A stretch of DNA of 64,000 nt from Pseudomonas wenzhouensis (GTDB taxonomy: Bacteria; Pseudomonadota; Gammaproteobacteria; Pseudomonadales; Pseudomonadaceae), in NCBI RefSeq assembly GCF_021029445.1, contig NZ_CP072610.1, positions 3,348,001 to 3,412,000 on the forward strand. Direction: 5' to 3'. The position numbers were made by a program, and so were the translations under genes. The notes beneath the pieces are model-generated. The model worked only from the letters and a program-made list of their open reading frames with translations. It had not been told where the DNA came from and did no database searches. Within the stretch, counting starts at the first letter, position 1. Each line of letters starts with the position of its first letter. Below, piece after piece: positions 37,817 to 51,595 of the stretch.

Positions 37817-38422
37817 TCAGCGCAGGTGGATGAAGTGTTCGGGCGGCTGGTGCAGGGCGATCTGTGCATCGTCGAAGATCAGGTTGACCAACTCCACCAC
37901 CATGATCGCGGTGAGCCCCCAGATACGGTATTCACCATAGGTGTAGGACGGCACGTACCAGCTACGCCCGAGGTAATCGATGCGATGGGTCATCTCGCGC
38001 GGGTCGGAGCGGAAGAACGCCAGCGGCACCTGGAACACCGAGGCGATCTCGGCATCGTTGGCCTTGTACTCGACGTAATCGGGCACCACACCGACATAGG
38101 GCGTGACCCGGATGCCATGCCGCGACACCAGGCTGCTGAGCGGCCCGACCACTTCGACCAATCCGGGCGGCAGGCCGATTTCTTCCTCGGCCTCGCGCAG
38201 GGCGGTATGCACCAGATCACGATCTTCGGGGTCACGCCGGCCACCGGGAAAGGCAACCTCGCCACTGTGGGTCGACAAACCGCTGGCGCGCAGGGTCAGC
38301 ACCAACTCGGGTTCATCGCTGCGGGTAATCGGGACCAGCACCGCCGCCTCGGGGAAGCTGCGCTCGGTCTCCAGAGGGCGCGGGCTGTAACCGCGCACGC
38401 GATGGAGCAACTCGTCCAGCAT
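37817..38422 (-). CDS. CoA pyrophosphatase-type NUDIX hydrolase
   Basis: A 201-aa NUDIX enzyme of the NudL/YeaB group, expected to cleave CoA to 4'-phosphopantetheine and 3',5'-ADP. The CoA-specific motif region is LRASGLSTHSGEVAFPGG, and the NUDIX box follows with GGRRDPEDRD...REAEEEIGL. ATG at 38422; an ATG at 38428 is also in frame. It ends 12 bp before the gamma-carbonic anhydrase start, on the same strand, and is divergent from the second NUDIX gene. Confidence 0.9.
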   Translation of the reverse strand: MLDELLHRVRGYSPRPLETERSFPEAAVLVPITRSDEPELVLTLRASGLSTHSGEVAFPGGRRDPEDRDLVHTALREAEEEIGLPPGLVEVVGPLSSLVSRHGIRVTPYVGVVPDYVEYKANDAEIASVFQVPLAFFRSDPREMTHRIDYLGRSWYVPSYTYGEYRIWGLTAIMVVELVNLIFDDAQIALHQPPEHFIHLR

Positions 38423-38570
38423 GGGCATACTCGGAGTCTTGTTTTGCCAGGCATCATGGCATGAAAGCAAGCAGGCGCCCAACCCTGAAACAGGACAAGC
38501 CGGCCGTAATTGCGGGCTTGCCGGCCAATGTCCAGACGACCAAGATAGTGGCAAGAGAAGAGGAAGCGGC

Positions 38571-39125
38571 ATGAAATTCTGCAGCCAGTGCGGCAACCCG
38601 GTCACCCGCATGATTCCCCAGGGTGACAACCGTATGCGCCATGTCTGTGGTCATTGCGCCACCGTGCATTACGACAACCCGCGCATCGTCGCCGGCTGCC
38701 TGCCGGTATGGCGCGAGCAGGTGCTGCTGTGCCGCCGCGCGATCGAGCCGCGCCGAGGCTACTGGACGCTGCCGGCCGGCTTCATGGAAAACGGCGAGAC
38801 CATCGAGCAGGCGGCGGCGCGCGAAACCCTGGAAGAAGCCTGCGCTCGCGTGCGTGACCTGAGCCTCTATACGCTGTTCGATCTGCCGCACATCAGCCAG
38901 GTGTACATGCTGTTTCGCGCCGAACTGGTCGATCTGGACTTCGCCGTCGGCGAGGAGAGCCTGGAAGTTCGCCTGTTCGCGGAGAACGAAATTCCCTGGT
39001 CAGAGCTGGCTTTCCCGACAATCGGCCGTACCTTAGAATGCTTCTTCGCCGACCGTCGGCAAAATGCCTTCCCGGTACGCAATGAGCCACTCGAAGCACT
39101 GCGTGCACACTACACACCCCGTTGA
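38571..39125 (+). CDS. NUDIX hydrolase with N-terminal zinc ribbon
   Basis: A 184-aa protein: a zinc ribbon (FCSQCG ... HVCGHC) then a NUDIX domain with box GFMENGETIEQAAARETLEEA. The layout resembles small NudC-like ADP-ribose/NAD pyrophosphatases; substrate unknown. The ATG at 38571 has GAAGAGGA at about 6 bp. It is followed 18 bp later by the L,D-transpeptidase-like gene, probably in one unit. Confidence 0.9.
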   Translation: MKFCSQCGNPVTRMIPQGDNRMRHVCGHCATVHYDNPRIVAGCLPVWREQVLLCRRAIEPRRGYWTLPAGFMENGETIEQAAARETLEEACARVRDLSLYTLFDLPHISQVYMLFRAELVDLDFAVGEESLEVRLFAENEIPWSELAFPTIGRTLECFFADRRQNAFPVRNEPLEALRAHYTPR

Positions 39126-39143
39126 CCCTTGCGGACGATCCCG

Positions 39144-39647
39144 ATGCGCTGGCTGCTGCCCCTGCTTTGCCTGACCCTCAGCTTCAACGCCCTGGCCAGC
39201 ACCTCGCCAGCGCCAAGCAGCCGCACCGTGGACAAGGTACTGGTGCTCAAATCCGAACGTAAACTGCATCTGCAACAGCGCGGCGAAACCATCAAGTCCT
39301 ACCGCATCTCGCTCGGCAAACAGCCCAATGGCGCCAAGCAGCGCGAAGGCGACCTGCGCACGCCGGAAGGCTTCTACTGGATCGACTGGCGCAAGCCGAG
39401 CGACAAGTACCAGCTGTCGCTGCACATCTCCTACCCCAACGCACGCGACCTGGCCAAGGCCAAGGAAGCCGGGGTACCGCCGGGCAGCATGATCATGATC
39501 CACGGCACGCCGCTGGACGAGGAATATCCGGAGTGGTTCTTCCACACCCTCGACTGGACGGAGGGCTGCATCGCCATGAAGAACGACGACATGCGCGAGG
39601 TGTGGAGCCTGGTCAAGGATGGCACGCTGATCGAAATCAGGCCCTGA
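39144..39647 (+). CDS. L,D-transpeptidase (YkuD) family protein
   Basis: A 167-aa exported protein (signal peptide LLPLLCLTLSFNALAS) with a YkuD catalytic domain of the YafK/ErfK type. MIMIHGTPLDE provides the conserved His and WTEGCIAMKNDD the nucleophile Cys, in place of the usual SHGC. The family forms 3-3 peptidoglycan crosslinks or attaches lipoproteins. The ATG at 39144 was preferred over a TTG at 39129. Confidence 0.9.
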   Translation: MRWLLPLLCLTLSFNALASTSPAPSSRTVDKVLVLKSERKLHLQQRGETIKSYRISLGKQPNGAKQREGDLRTPEGFYWIDWRKPSDKYQLSLHISYPNARDLAKAKEAGVPPGSMIMIHGTPLDEEYPEWFFHTLDWTEGCIAMKNDDMREVWSLVKDGTLIEIRP

Positions 39648-39664
39648 ACCCAAGCATTCAACCT

Positions 39665-39736
39665 GTAGGAGCGGCGCCCCGCCGCGAACTGGACGGCACA
39701 GCACCGAACCGCTTCGCCCTGGGGCGGGGCTCCTAC
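39665..39736. repeat. GTAGGAGC palindromic repeat, copy 1
   Basis: GTAGGAGCGGCGCC at the left end and GGGGCTCCTAC at the right end pair as inverted arms, with CCGCGAA and TTCGCC inside. Same family at 57275-57340 and 62345-62417. It lies between convergent genes, as REP-like elements often do. Confidence 0.85.
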
Positions 39737-39769
39737 AAAGACTGCGCTGCAGGCCTTATCTGAGGTGAT

Positions 39770-40087
39770 TCAAAACTGCAGATCGGACAAACGCCAGACA
39801 TCGAACGCCGGCGTCTCATAGGGATGGCTCTTCTTCAGCGCCTTGACGGCATCGTGGATCAACTCGTCGGCAACGACCATTTCCACTTTCCACTCGGCAA
39901 CCTGCTCGACACTGCCGACCTGCCCGATGAACGGCTGGCTACCTTCCAGAGCGCGGAACTGACCTTGGCCCAACACCTGCCAGCAGCAGCTGTCATACAG
40001 CCCGATGCGCCCGCCGCCGGCGGCGAACACCGCCTTTTTCACCGGCTCCAGATGGGCTTCCGGCACGTAGAAACACAGTTTGTACAT
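39770..40087 (-). CDS. YqfO/NIF3 C-terminal-domain-like protein
   Basis: A 105-aa protein that matches the small domain inserted in or appended to YqfO/NIF3 proteins: YKLCFYVPEAHLEPVKKAVF, GGGRIGLYDSCCWQ, and SHPYETPAFDVWRL. It is PII/CutA-like in fold. Function is unknown. ATG at 40087 (a TTG precedes it). Confidence 0.87.
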   Translation of the reverse strand: MYKLCFYVPEAHLEPVKKAVFAAGGGRIGLYDSCCWQVLGQGQFRALEGSQPFIGQVGSVEQVAEWKVEMVVADELIHDAVKALKKSHPYETPAFDVWRLSDLQF

Positions 40088-40243
40088 CAAGTTCTCCGCA
40101 AAATGGGCAACCGAACAACAGACAAGCCATGACGCCGATATGATGCCATTTCGCCATTCACTTATCTTGAGATCGCCCGCACAAATCCATACGTTGCATC
40201 CAGCGATACGCTGCTTTCGACCCTTGCCGAAGGCACTGCGTTC

Positions 40244-40525
40244 TCAACTTCCGCCGAAAAAACGTCGCCACTTGTCGGTGATGCCGGGTGCTGACGGATT
40301 ATGGCTGCCATCGCAGTAAGGCAGGCTTGCGGAGCGGCCGCAGCGGCACAGCAGCAGACGCTGCTCGCGCTTGGGTTGCAGGATCAGGGATTGGGCGCAG
40401 CCGGGTGGACAGTCAGGCATCTCGGGGGAATGCCCGCAGCGGCACAGCCGATGGGTCTCACCGGGTTTGACCAGGCGGACTTCAGGAAGGGTGTGTAGCG
40501 GATCATCGGCCATCGTCGGGCCCAT
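40244..40525 (-). CDS. CDGSH-type iron-sulfur protein
   Basis: A 93-aa (or 89-aa, from the ATG at 40513) protein with a perfect CDGSH 2Fe-2S motif near the C-terminus: CRCGRSASLPYCDGSH (three Cys, one His ligand). An earlier copy, CRCGHSPEMPDCPPGC, keeps the three cysteines but has lost the CDGSH end, so it probably does not hold a normal cluster. Redox role inferred from family. Stands alone between repeats. Confidence 0.87.
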   Translation of the reverse strand: MGPTMADDPLHTLPEVRLVKPGETHRLCRCGHSPEMPDCPPGCAQSLILQPKREQRLLLCRCGRSASLPYCDGSHNPSAPGITDKWRRFFGGS

Positions 40526-40590
40526 GTAGCCCGGATGAAGTCCGGGTTCATGGTGCGAAGGAAACTGCCCCCGGATTGCATCCGGGCTAC
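40526..40590. repeat. GTAGCCCGGAT palindromic repeat, copy 1
   Basis: The left arm GTAGCCCGGATGAAGTCCGGG and the right arm CCCGGATTGCATCCGGGCTAC are inverted copies. Half copies occur at 46254-46275 and 62448-62468. Just downstream (40601-40625) is a CCCCTCTCCC palindrome like that at 22074. Confidence 0.85.
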
Positions 40591-40600
40591 GTGCCCCGCC

Positions 40601-40625
40601 CCCCTCTCCCGCAAGCGGGAGAGGG
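40601..40625. repeat. CCCTCTCCC palindrome
   Basis: CCCTCTCCCGC-AA-GCGGGAGAGGG hairpin, 29 bp from the purL stop codon; it may also serve as the purL 3' end. Same family as 22074-22176. Confidence 0.8.
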
Positions 40626-40653
40626 TCAGCAGAAGGCCGCTACGCGGCCGCTT

Positions 40654-43600
40654 TTAGTCCACCCACACTCGGGCGTTGCGGAACATGCGCATCCAGCCGC
40701 CGTCTTCCTGCCACTCGTCCGGGCGCCAGGAGTTCTGCACGGCGCGGAACACGCGCTCCGGGTGCGGCATCATGATGGTCACGCGACCGTCGCGGCTGGT
40801 CAGGCCGGTGATGCCGCGCGGCGACCCGTTGGGGTTGGCCGGGTAGGCTTCGGTGACCTTGCCGTGGTTGTCGACGTAGCGCAGGGCCACGGTGCCGGAC
40901 AGATCGGCCTCCAGCAGCGCCTCCTCGCTTTCGAACTCGGCATGGCCTTCGCCGTGGGCGATGGCGATCGGCATGCGCGAACCGGCCATGCCCTGCAGGA
41001 AGATCGACGCCGATTCCTGGATCTGCACCATGGCCACACGCGCCTCGAACTGCTCCGAGCGATTGCGCACGAAGTGCGGCCAGAACTCGGTACCCGGAAT
41101 CAGCTCGTGCAGGTTGCTCATCATCTGGCAGCCGTTGCACACGCCGAGGGCGAAGCTGTCCTTGCGCTCGAAGAAGGCCTGGAAACCGTCGCGGGCACGG
41201 GCATTGAACAGAATCGACTTGGCCCACCCCTCGCCCGCCCCCAGCACGTCGCCGTAGGAGAAGCCGCCGCAGGCCACTAGGCCCTTGAACTCTTCCAGGC
41301 TGACGCGGCCAGCCAGGATGTCGCTCATATGCACGTCGATGGCGGCGAAACCGGCGCGGTCGAACGCGGCAGCCATTTCCACCTGACCGTTGACGCCCTG
41401 CTCACGCAGGATCGCCATCTGTGGACGCACGCCCTTCTTGATGTAGGGGGCGGCAATGTCCTGGTTGACGTCGAAGCCGAGCTTGACCGACAGACCGGGG
41501 TTGTCCTCCTCCAGCAGCAGGTCGAACTCCTGGTCAGCGCCCTGGGCGTTGTCGCGCAGGCGCTGGATGCGGTAGCTGGTTTCGGCCCACTGGCGCTGCA
41601 GCAGACGACGCTCGCCGGCGAATACCGGCTCGCCATTGAAGCTGATGCTGACCTCGCCGTTGTTCACCGCCTGGCCGATCACGGCGACGCAGTCGTCCAG
41701 ACCGGCGGCGCTGAACTGCGCCAGCACTTCCGGGGTGGCGTCCTGGCGCACCTGGATCACCGCGCCCAACTCTTCATTGAACAGCACGGCCGGCAGCTCG
41801 GAAGCGTCATCAGCCAGCGCGTCGAGGTTCAGCGACAGGCCGCAATGGCCGGCAAAGGCCATTTCCAGCACGGTGGTCAGCAGGCCACCGTCGGAGCGGT
41901 CGTGGTAAGCCAGCAGGTGGCCGTCGGCGTTGAGGCCCTGAATCACGGCGAAGAAGGCCTTGAGGTCTTCGGCGTCGTCGAGGTCCGGCACCTGCTGGCC
42001 GATCTGCGCATAGACCTGCGCCAGGATCGAGGCGCCCATGCGATTCTGGCCGCGACCGAGGTCGATCAGGATCAGATCGGTCTCGCCCTTGTCCATGCGC
42101 AGCTGCGGGGTCAGGGTCTGGCGGATGTCCTGCACCGGAGCGAAGCCTGAGATGACCAGCGACAGCGGCGCGGTCACACTCTTGTCGACGCCCTCTTCCT
42201 GCCAGCGGGTCTTCATGGACATGGAGTCCTTGCCGACCGGGATGGTGATGCCAAGCTGCGGGCACAGCTCCATACCGACAGCCTTGACGGTGTCGTACAG
42301 GCGGGCGTCTTCGCCCGGATGGCCGGCGGCAGCCATCCAGTTGGCCGACAGTTTGATGTCGGACAGCTTGCCGATACGCGCGGCGGCCAGGTTGGTGATG
42401 GTCTCGCCGACGGCCATACGGCCGGAAGCCGGTGCGTCGAGTAGCGCCAGCGGCGTGCGCTCGCCCATGGCCATGGCTTCGCCGGTGTAGACGTCGAAGC
42501 TGGTGGCGGTCACCGCGCAGTCGGCGACCGGCACCTGCCAGGGGCCGACCATCTGGTCGCGAGCCACCAGGCCGGTGATGGTGCGGTCGCCGATGGTGAT
42601 CAAAAAGCTCTTGCTGGCCACTGCCGGGTGACGCAGCACGCGGCCCAGCGCTTCTTCGATGTCGACGCTGGCGGCGTTGAAGTCATCGCCCTGTTCCGCT
42701 TCGCGGCTGACGCTGCGGTGCATGCGCGGCGGCTTGCCCAGCAGCACTTCCAGCGGCATGTCCACCGGGGTGTTGCTGAAATGGCTGTCGGTCACGGTCA
42801 GGTGCGGCTCTGCGGTGGCCTCGCCGACCACGGCGAAGGGGCAACGCTCGCGTTCGCAGATGGCCTGGAAACGCTCGAAGTCGGCCGCATCGACCGACAG
42901 CACGTAGCGTTCCTGCGACTCGTTGCACCAGATCTCGTGCGGGGCCATGCCCGGCTCGTCGTTGGGCACGTTACGCAGTTCGAAACGGCCACCGCGACCA
43001 CCATCGTTGATCAACTCCGGCAGGGCGTTGGAGATACCGCCAGCGCCGACGTCGTGGATGAATTTGATCGGGTTGGCTTCGCCCAACTGCCAGCAGCGGT
43101 CGATGACCTCCTGGCAGCGGCGCTCCATTTCCGGGTTCTCGCGCTGCACCGAGGCGAAGTCCAGGTCGGCCGAGCTGGCACCGGTGGCCATCGAGGAAGC
43201 GGCGCCGCCACCCAGACCGATGAGCATGGCCGGGCCGCCGAGCACGATCAGCTTGGCGCCGACCGAGATCTCGCCCTTCTGTACGTGGTTTTCGCGGATG
43301 TTGCCGAGGCCACCGGCGAGCATGATCGGCTTGTGGTAACCGCGCACTTCTTCACCGCGCGGGCTGCTGACAGCCTGTTCGAAGGTACGGAAGTAACCAT
43401 TGAGCGCCGGGCGACCGAACTCGTTGTTGAACGCGGCGCCGCCCAGCGGGCCTTCGATCATGATGTCCAGCGCGCTGACGATGCGCTCAGGCTTGCCGTA
43501 GGGCTTTTCCCAAGGCTGGAGGAAATCGGGGATGTTCAGGTTGGAAACCGAGAAGCCGGTCAGACCGGCCTTGGGCTTGGCACCACGACCGGTGGCGCCT

Positions 43601-44550
43601 TCGTCACGAATCTCGCCGCCGGAGCCGGTGGAGGCACCAGGGAACGGGGCGATGGCGGTCGGGTGGTTGTGCGTCTCCACCTTCATCAGGATGTGCACCG
43701 GCTCCTGCACCGCGCCGTACTGGCGGGTCTCAGGGTTGGGGAAGAAGCGCCCGGCGGTGAAACCTTCGATGACGGAGGCGTTGTCCTTGTAAGCGGACAG
43801 CACGCCTTCGCTGTGCATCTGGTAGGTGTTCTTGATCATGCCGAACAGCGACTTGTCCTGGCTTTCGCCATCGATGTCCCAACTGGCATTGAAGATCTTG
43901 TGGCGGCAGTGCTCGGAGTTGGCCTGGGCGAACATCATCAGCTCGATGTCGTGCGGGTTGCGCCCCAGGTCATTGAAGCTCTTGACCAGGTAATCGATTT
44001 CGTCCTCGGCCAGGGCCAGGCCCAGGTCCTGGTTGGCCTGCTCCAGCGCGGCGCGGCCACCGCCGAGTACGTCCACGGCGGTCAGCGGCTTGGGCTCGGC
44101 GTGGCTGAACAGCGCGGCAGCATCCTCCAGCGCATTCAGAACAAGCTGGGTCATGCGGTCGTGCAGCAGGCTGGCGACGGCGGCGCTGTCGGCTTCGCTC
44201 AGGTCACCACTGACGTAGTAAGCGATACCGCGCTCCAGGCGCTGGATTTTGCTCAGGCCGCAGTTGCGAGCAATGTCGCTGGCCTTGCTCGACCAGGGCG
44301 AAATGGTGCCGAAACGCGGGATGGTCAGGAACAGCTTGCCGCTGGGCTCCTGCACCGGCACGCTCGGGCCGTATTTGAGCAGCCGCGCCAGCACTTGCTC
44401 TTCATCGGCGTTGAGCACGCCCGTCACGTCGGCGAAATGCGCGAACTCGGCGTACAGCCCGGTCACGGCCGGCACCTTGCTGGTCAGTTGCTCAAGCAAT
44501 TTGCCATGGCGGAAAGCGGAAAGGGCGGGAGCGCCGCGCAGAATCAACAT
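40654..44550 (-). CDS. purL: Phosphoribosylformylglycinamidine synthase, single chain
   Basis: Makes FGAM from FGAR, glutamine and ATP in purine synthesis. The 1298-aa single polypeptide is the gamma-proteobacterial/eukaryotic type. It has the N-terminal PurS-like part, two AIRS-like halves with [21 protein letters not shown] and GGLGNIREN, and a C-terminal class I glutamine amidotransferase with nucleophile Cys in [12 protein letters not shown] and His/Glu in MPHPERVFR. Divergent from mltF. Confidence 0.98.
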   Translation of the reverse strand: MLILRGAPALSAFRHGKLLEQLTSKVPAVTGLYAEFAHFADVTGVLNADEEQVLARLLKYGPSVPVQEPSGKLFLTIPRFGTISPWSSKASDIARNCGLSKIQRLERGIAYYVSGDLSEADSAAVASLLHDRMTQLVLNALEDAAALFSHAEPKPLTAVDVLGGGRAALEQANQDLGLALAEDEIDYLVKSFNDLGRNPHDIELMMFAQANSEHCRHKIFNASWDIDGESQDKSLFGMIKNTYQMHSEGVLSAYKDNASVIEGFTAGRFFPNPETRQYGAVQEPVHILMKVETHNHPTAIAPFPGASTGSGGEIRDEGATGRGAKPKAGLTGFSVSNLNIPDFLQPWEKPYGKPERIVSALDIMIEGPLGGAAFNNEFGRPALNGYFRTFEQAVSSPRGEEVRGYHKPIMLAGGLGNIRENHVQKGEISVGAKLIVLGGPAMLIGLGGGAASSMATGASSADLDFASVQRENPEMERRCQEVIDRCWQLGEANPIKFIHDVGAGGISNALPELINDGGRGGRFELRNVPNDEPGMAPHEIWCNESQERYVLSVDAADFERFQAICERERCPFAVVGEATAEPHLTVTDSHFSNTPVDMPLEVLLGKPPRMHRSVSREAEQGDDFNAASVDIEEALGRVLRHPAVASKSFLITIGDRTITGLVARDQMVGPWQVPVADCAVTATSFDVYTGEAMAMGERTPLALLDAPASGRMAVGETITNLAAARIGKLSDIKLSANWMAAAGHPGEDARLYDTVKAVGMELCPQLGITIPVGKDSMSMKTRWQEEGVDKSVTAPLSLVISGFAPVQDIRQTLTPQLRMDKGETDLILIDLGRGQNRMGASILAQVYAQIGQQVPDLDDAEDLKAFFAVIQGLNADGHLLAYHDRSDGGLLTTVLEMAFAGHCGLSLNLDALADDASELPAVLFNEELGAVIQVRQDATPEVLAQFSAAGLDDCVAVIGQAVNNGEVSISFNGEPVFAGERRLLQRQWAETSYRIQRLRDNAQGADQEFDLLLEEDNPGLSVKLGFDVNQDIAAPYIKKGVRPQMAILREQGVNGQVEMAAAFDRAGFAAIDVHMSDILAGRVSLEEFKGLVACGGFSYGDVLGAGEGWAKSILFNARARDGFQAFFERKDSFALGVCNGCQMMSNLHELIPGTEFWPHFVRNRSEQFEARVAMVQIQESASIFLQGMAGSRMPIAIAHGEGHAEFESEEALLEADLSGTVALRYVDNHGKVTEAYPANPNGSPRGITGLTSRDGRVTIMMPHPERVFRAVQNSWRPDEWQEDGGWMRMFRNARVWVD

Positions 44551-44607
44551 CGTCGGGACAGCCTCTGGGCAAGAGTGTGTACTTGGAGGCCGTGCATTCT
44601 AGCCTAA

Positions 44608-46188
<1,581 letters not shown>

Positions 46189-46253
46189 GGTGCGCCACTC
46201 GCACCAAGTGGCAAGACGCAATCCTGAAAGAGGTTCGACAGCAGCCCGCATTC

Positions 46254-46275
46254 GCCCCGGATTGCATCCGGGCTA
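46254..46275. repeat. GTAGCCCGGAT repeat, partial copy
   Basis: CCCCGGATTGCATCCGGGCTAC, one arm of the family described at 40526-40590, itself a small hairpin (CCGGAT-TGC-ATCCGG). It lies between convergent mltF and tadA. Confidence 0.8.
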
Positions 46276-46281
46276 CGCCAT

Positions 46282-46758
46282 TCAGGCGCGCCGAGCCTTG
46301 AAGAACGCTTTCAACAGCGCCCCGCTCTCTTCGGCCAGCAAGCCCCCTTCCACCTGCACGCGGTGGTTGAGAAAAGCCTGATCGAAGAACTGCCCCTGAC
46401 TGATCGCCACCCCCGCACGCGGCTCGCTGGCGGCGAACACCACGCGGGCGATCCGCGCATGCACGATCAAACCTGCGCACATGCTGCAGGGTTCCAGGGT
46501 GACGTACAGGGTGCTGCCGGGCAGTCGATAGTTCTGCACGCTTTGCGCCGCCGCACGGATCGCCACCATCTCAGCATGGGCGCTGGGGTCGTGACGCAAA
46601 ATCGGGCAGTTGAACCCCTGCCCCACCACCTCACCGCCCTGCACCAGCACGGCACCGACCGGCACCTCGCCCTGCTCAGCCCCCAGATGCGCCAGCGCCA
46701 GCGCCAGGCGCATGAAGTGCTCGTCACGCGAGCGGTCGATGATCTGCGGTCTTTTCAT
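46282..46758 (-). CDS. tadA: tRNA-specific adenosine deaminase
   Basis: Deaminates A34 of tRNA-Arg(ACG) to inosine; essential in most bacteria. The 158-aa zinc enzyme has HAEMVAIRAA (His ligand and catalytic Glu) and PCSMCAGLIVHARI (the two Cys ligands), typical of TadA. It is convergent with mltF. The multicopper oxidase gene is upstream on the same strand? No: that gene also reads on the minus strand and ends 42 bp upstream, so tadA may be co-transcribed with it unless the hairpin at 46770-46803 stops transcription. Confidence 0.95.
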   Translation of the reverse strand: MKRPQIIDRSRDEHFMRLALALAHLGAEQGEVPVGAVLVQGGEVVGQGFNCPILRHDPSAHAEMVAIRAAAQSVQNYRLPGSTLYVTLEPCSMCAGLIVHARIARVVFAASEPRAGVAISQGQFFDQAFLNHRVQVEGGLLAEESGALLKAFFKARRA

Positions 46759-46769
46759 TGCATCAATCC

Positions 46770-46803
46770 GTAGGGCGCCGGCGAAAAACGGCGCCTACCC
46801 TAC
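46770..46803. repeat. Hairpin between multicopper oxidase gene and tadA
   Basis: GTAGGGCGCCG (46770-46780) pairs with CGGCGCCTACCCTAC (46789-46803), with a two-base bulge. On the minus strand it overlaps the oxidase stop codon. It could act as a terminator or be another dispersed repeat. Confidence 0.6.
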
Positions 46804-48170
46804 ACCACTTCGATGGCTGCCATCAGCCCCGTTTCCATATGGTCGATGACGTGGCAGTGGAACATCCACACACCGGGATTATCGGCAACGAAGGCGATGC
46901 GCGCCGTCTCGTTCTTGCCCAACAGGTAAGTGTCGGTGAAGTAGGGAATGATCTTGCGTCGGTCCGAGCTCAGCACCTTGAAGGTCATGCCGTGCAGGTG
47001 AATCGGGTGCTGATACTGCGCCATGTTGCGGAGCACGAAGATGTAGTGGCCATCCTTCTTCAGCGTGGCAATCGGGCGCTCGGCACAGGTTTTGTCATTA
47101 ATATCCCAGGCCTGACCGTTGATCTGCCAATACTTGTAACTGCCGCCACGCTCGACGTTACCGGACAGCATCGCCGCCCACTCGAAGTTGAAACGCAGCG
47201 TTTCGGCGCGCGCCAGATCCGGCTCGGCAATCGGGTTGACCGGCAGGGGCGGCGGCCAGCTTCCCGTCGTTTCGCCAGTGGCTACACCCTTGAGCGTCGC
47301 CAGACGCAGCGGCCCATTGCGCAGCGACAACGCTTCACCGACTGCCGGTACCCTCAGCGCCAGATCGACGCGCATGCCCGGCCCCAGCCAGTATTCCTTG
47401 CCCAAGGGGCGCGGCTGCACCGGATTACCGTCCAGCGCATAGATGCGCGCCTCTCCACCCGGCAAATTGAGCCGATAAGTCACGGTGTTGTCGACATTGA
47501 TCAGACGCAGACGCACCACCTGCCCTGCCGGCAACTCGAGAGTCGGATTGGGTTCACCGTTGATGGTAGTCAAGCGCCCACGCGTACCCTCACGCGCCGC
47601 CTGACGCGGCACCAGAAACTCGGTGAAGGCGCCCTGCTCGTCAATGTGCCAGGTCTTCAGACTCAACGTGCGCTCATGACCAAAGCCGGTCAGCTCACGC
47701 TCCTCGACGATCAACGGCCCGACCAGGCCGCGCCCCAACTGCTCGGCACTGGTTGTATGCGGGTGATACCAGAAGCTGCCGGCATCGTGGCAGATGAAGT
47801 CATAGTCAAAATACTCGCCCGGCAACACCGGCGCCTGGGAAACGTAAGGCACACCGTCCATTTCCAGCGGCAGACGAATGCCATGCCAGTGAATGGTGCT
47901 CTGCACATCCAGTTTATTGATGAAGCGCACCCGCAGACGCTCGCCCTGACGACAGCGCAATTCGACACCCGGCGCCTGCCCGCCATAAGCCCAGGCCGGC
48001 GTCACCTGCCCCGGCACCAGCTCCAGATCAAGCGGCGCGGCGATCAGCTCATAGTCGTGACTCGCCACATTCTCCGGGCGCCCCAGCCAGTAACGCACAC
48101 CACCGGCGCCCAGGCCGGCAACACCGAGGCCAGCCAGGCCGGCGAGCATTTGTCTGCGGGTAAACGACAT
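46800..48170 (-). CDS. Tat-exported multicopper oxidase
   Basis: A 456-aa periplasmic laccase/CueO-like oxidase. The start is a twin-arginine signal (SFTRRQMLAGLAGLGVAGLG). All copper sites are visible: IHWHGIRL, FWYHPHTTS, HPIHLHGM and FHCHVIDHMETGLM, including the type-1 copper Cys and an axial Met. Likely substrates are Cu(I) or phenolics; no Met-rich insert like that of CueO is obvious. The ATG at 48170 has GAGGA at about 5 bp; earlier in-frame starts have none. No copper regulator is adjacent. Confidence 0.92.
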   Translation of the reverse strand: MSFTRRQMLAGLAGLGVAGLGAGGVRYWLGRPENVASHDYELIAAPLDLELVPGQVTPAWAYGGQAPGVELRCRQGERLRVRFINKLDVQSTIHWHGIRLPLEMDGVPYVSQAPVLPGEYFDYDFICHDAGSFWYHPHTTSAEQLGRGLVGPLIVEERELTGFGHERTLSLKTWHIDEQGAFTEFLVPRQAAREGTRGRLTTINGEPNPTLELPAGQVVRLRLINVDNTVTYRLNLPGGEARIYALDGNPVQPRPLGKEYWLGPGMRVDLALRVPAVGEALSLRNGPLRLATLKGVATGETTGSWPPPLPVNPIAEPDLARAETLRFNFEWAAMLSGNVERGGSYKYWQINGQAWDINDKTCAERPIATLKKDGHYIFVLRNMAQYQHPIHLHGMTFKVLSSDRRKIIPYFTDTYLLGKNETARIAFVADNPGVWMFHCHVIDHMETGLMAAIEVV

Positions 48171-48286
48171 TTTCATCCTCGGCAATCTGTAGCCATACTC
48201 AATTGCGGTATCTTCTCATTTTCATAACTTGAAAAACGAGTCCGCAAACAGAGACGGGTTGCCGCAGCACCGATCTGCAGGCATGA

Positions 48287-48308
48287 AAAAACCGGCCTAA
48301 GCCGGTTT
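48287..48308 (-). terminator. Intrinsic terminator after guaA
   Basis: On the minus strand, AAACCGGC-TTA-GGCCGGTTTTTT: stem, then U-tract, 20 bp beyond the guaA stop codon. Confidence 0.88.
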
Positions 48309-48327
48309 CCTCATACAGCGCCGGGGA

Positions 48328-49905
<1,578 letters not shown>

Positions 49906-49935
49906 GGCCGTCTCTCGTAGGTGTTCACAAATGAC

Positions 49936-49959
49936 ACGGGGCTGATCGAACAGCCCCGT
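49936..49959 (-). promoter_or_regulatory. Hairpin between guaB and guaA
   Basis: ACGGGGCTG-ATCGAA-CAGCCCCGT, a 9-bp perfect stem in the 75-bp gap. No strong U-tract follows on the minus strand (TGTCATTTG), so it is more likely a stability or partial-termination element. Confidence 0.5.
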
Positions 49960-49980
49960 TATTCATAAAAGTGCGGCGAA

Positions 49981-51585
<1,605 letters not shown>

Positions 51586-51595
51586 CTAGTATCAA

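Noticed and set aside
42628..44607. Open frame of 659 codons opposite purL
   Set aside because: Antisense shadow of purL; no family resemblance, no ribosome site.
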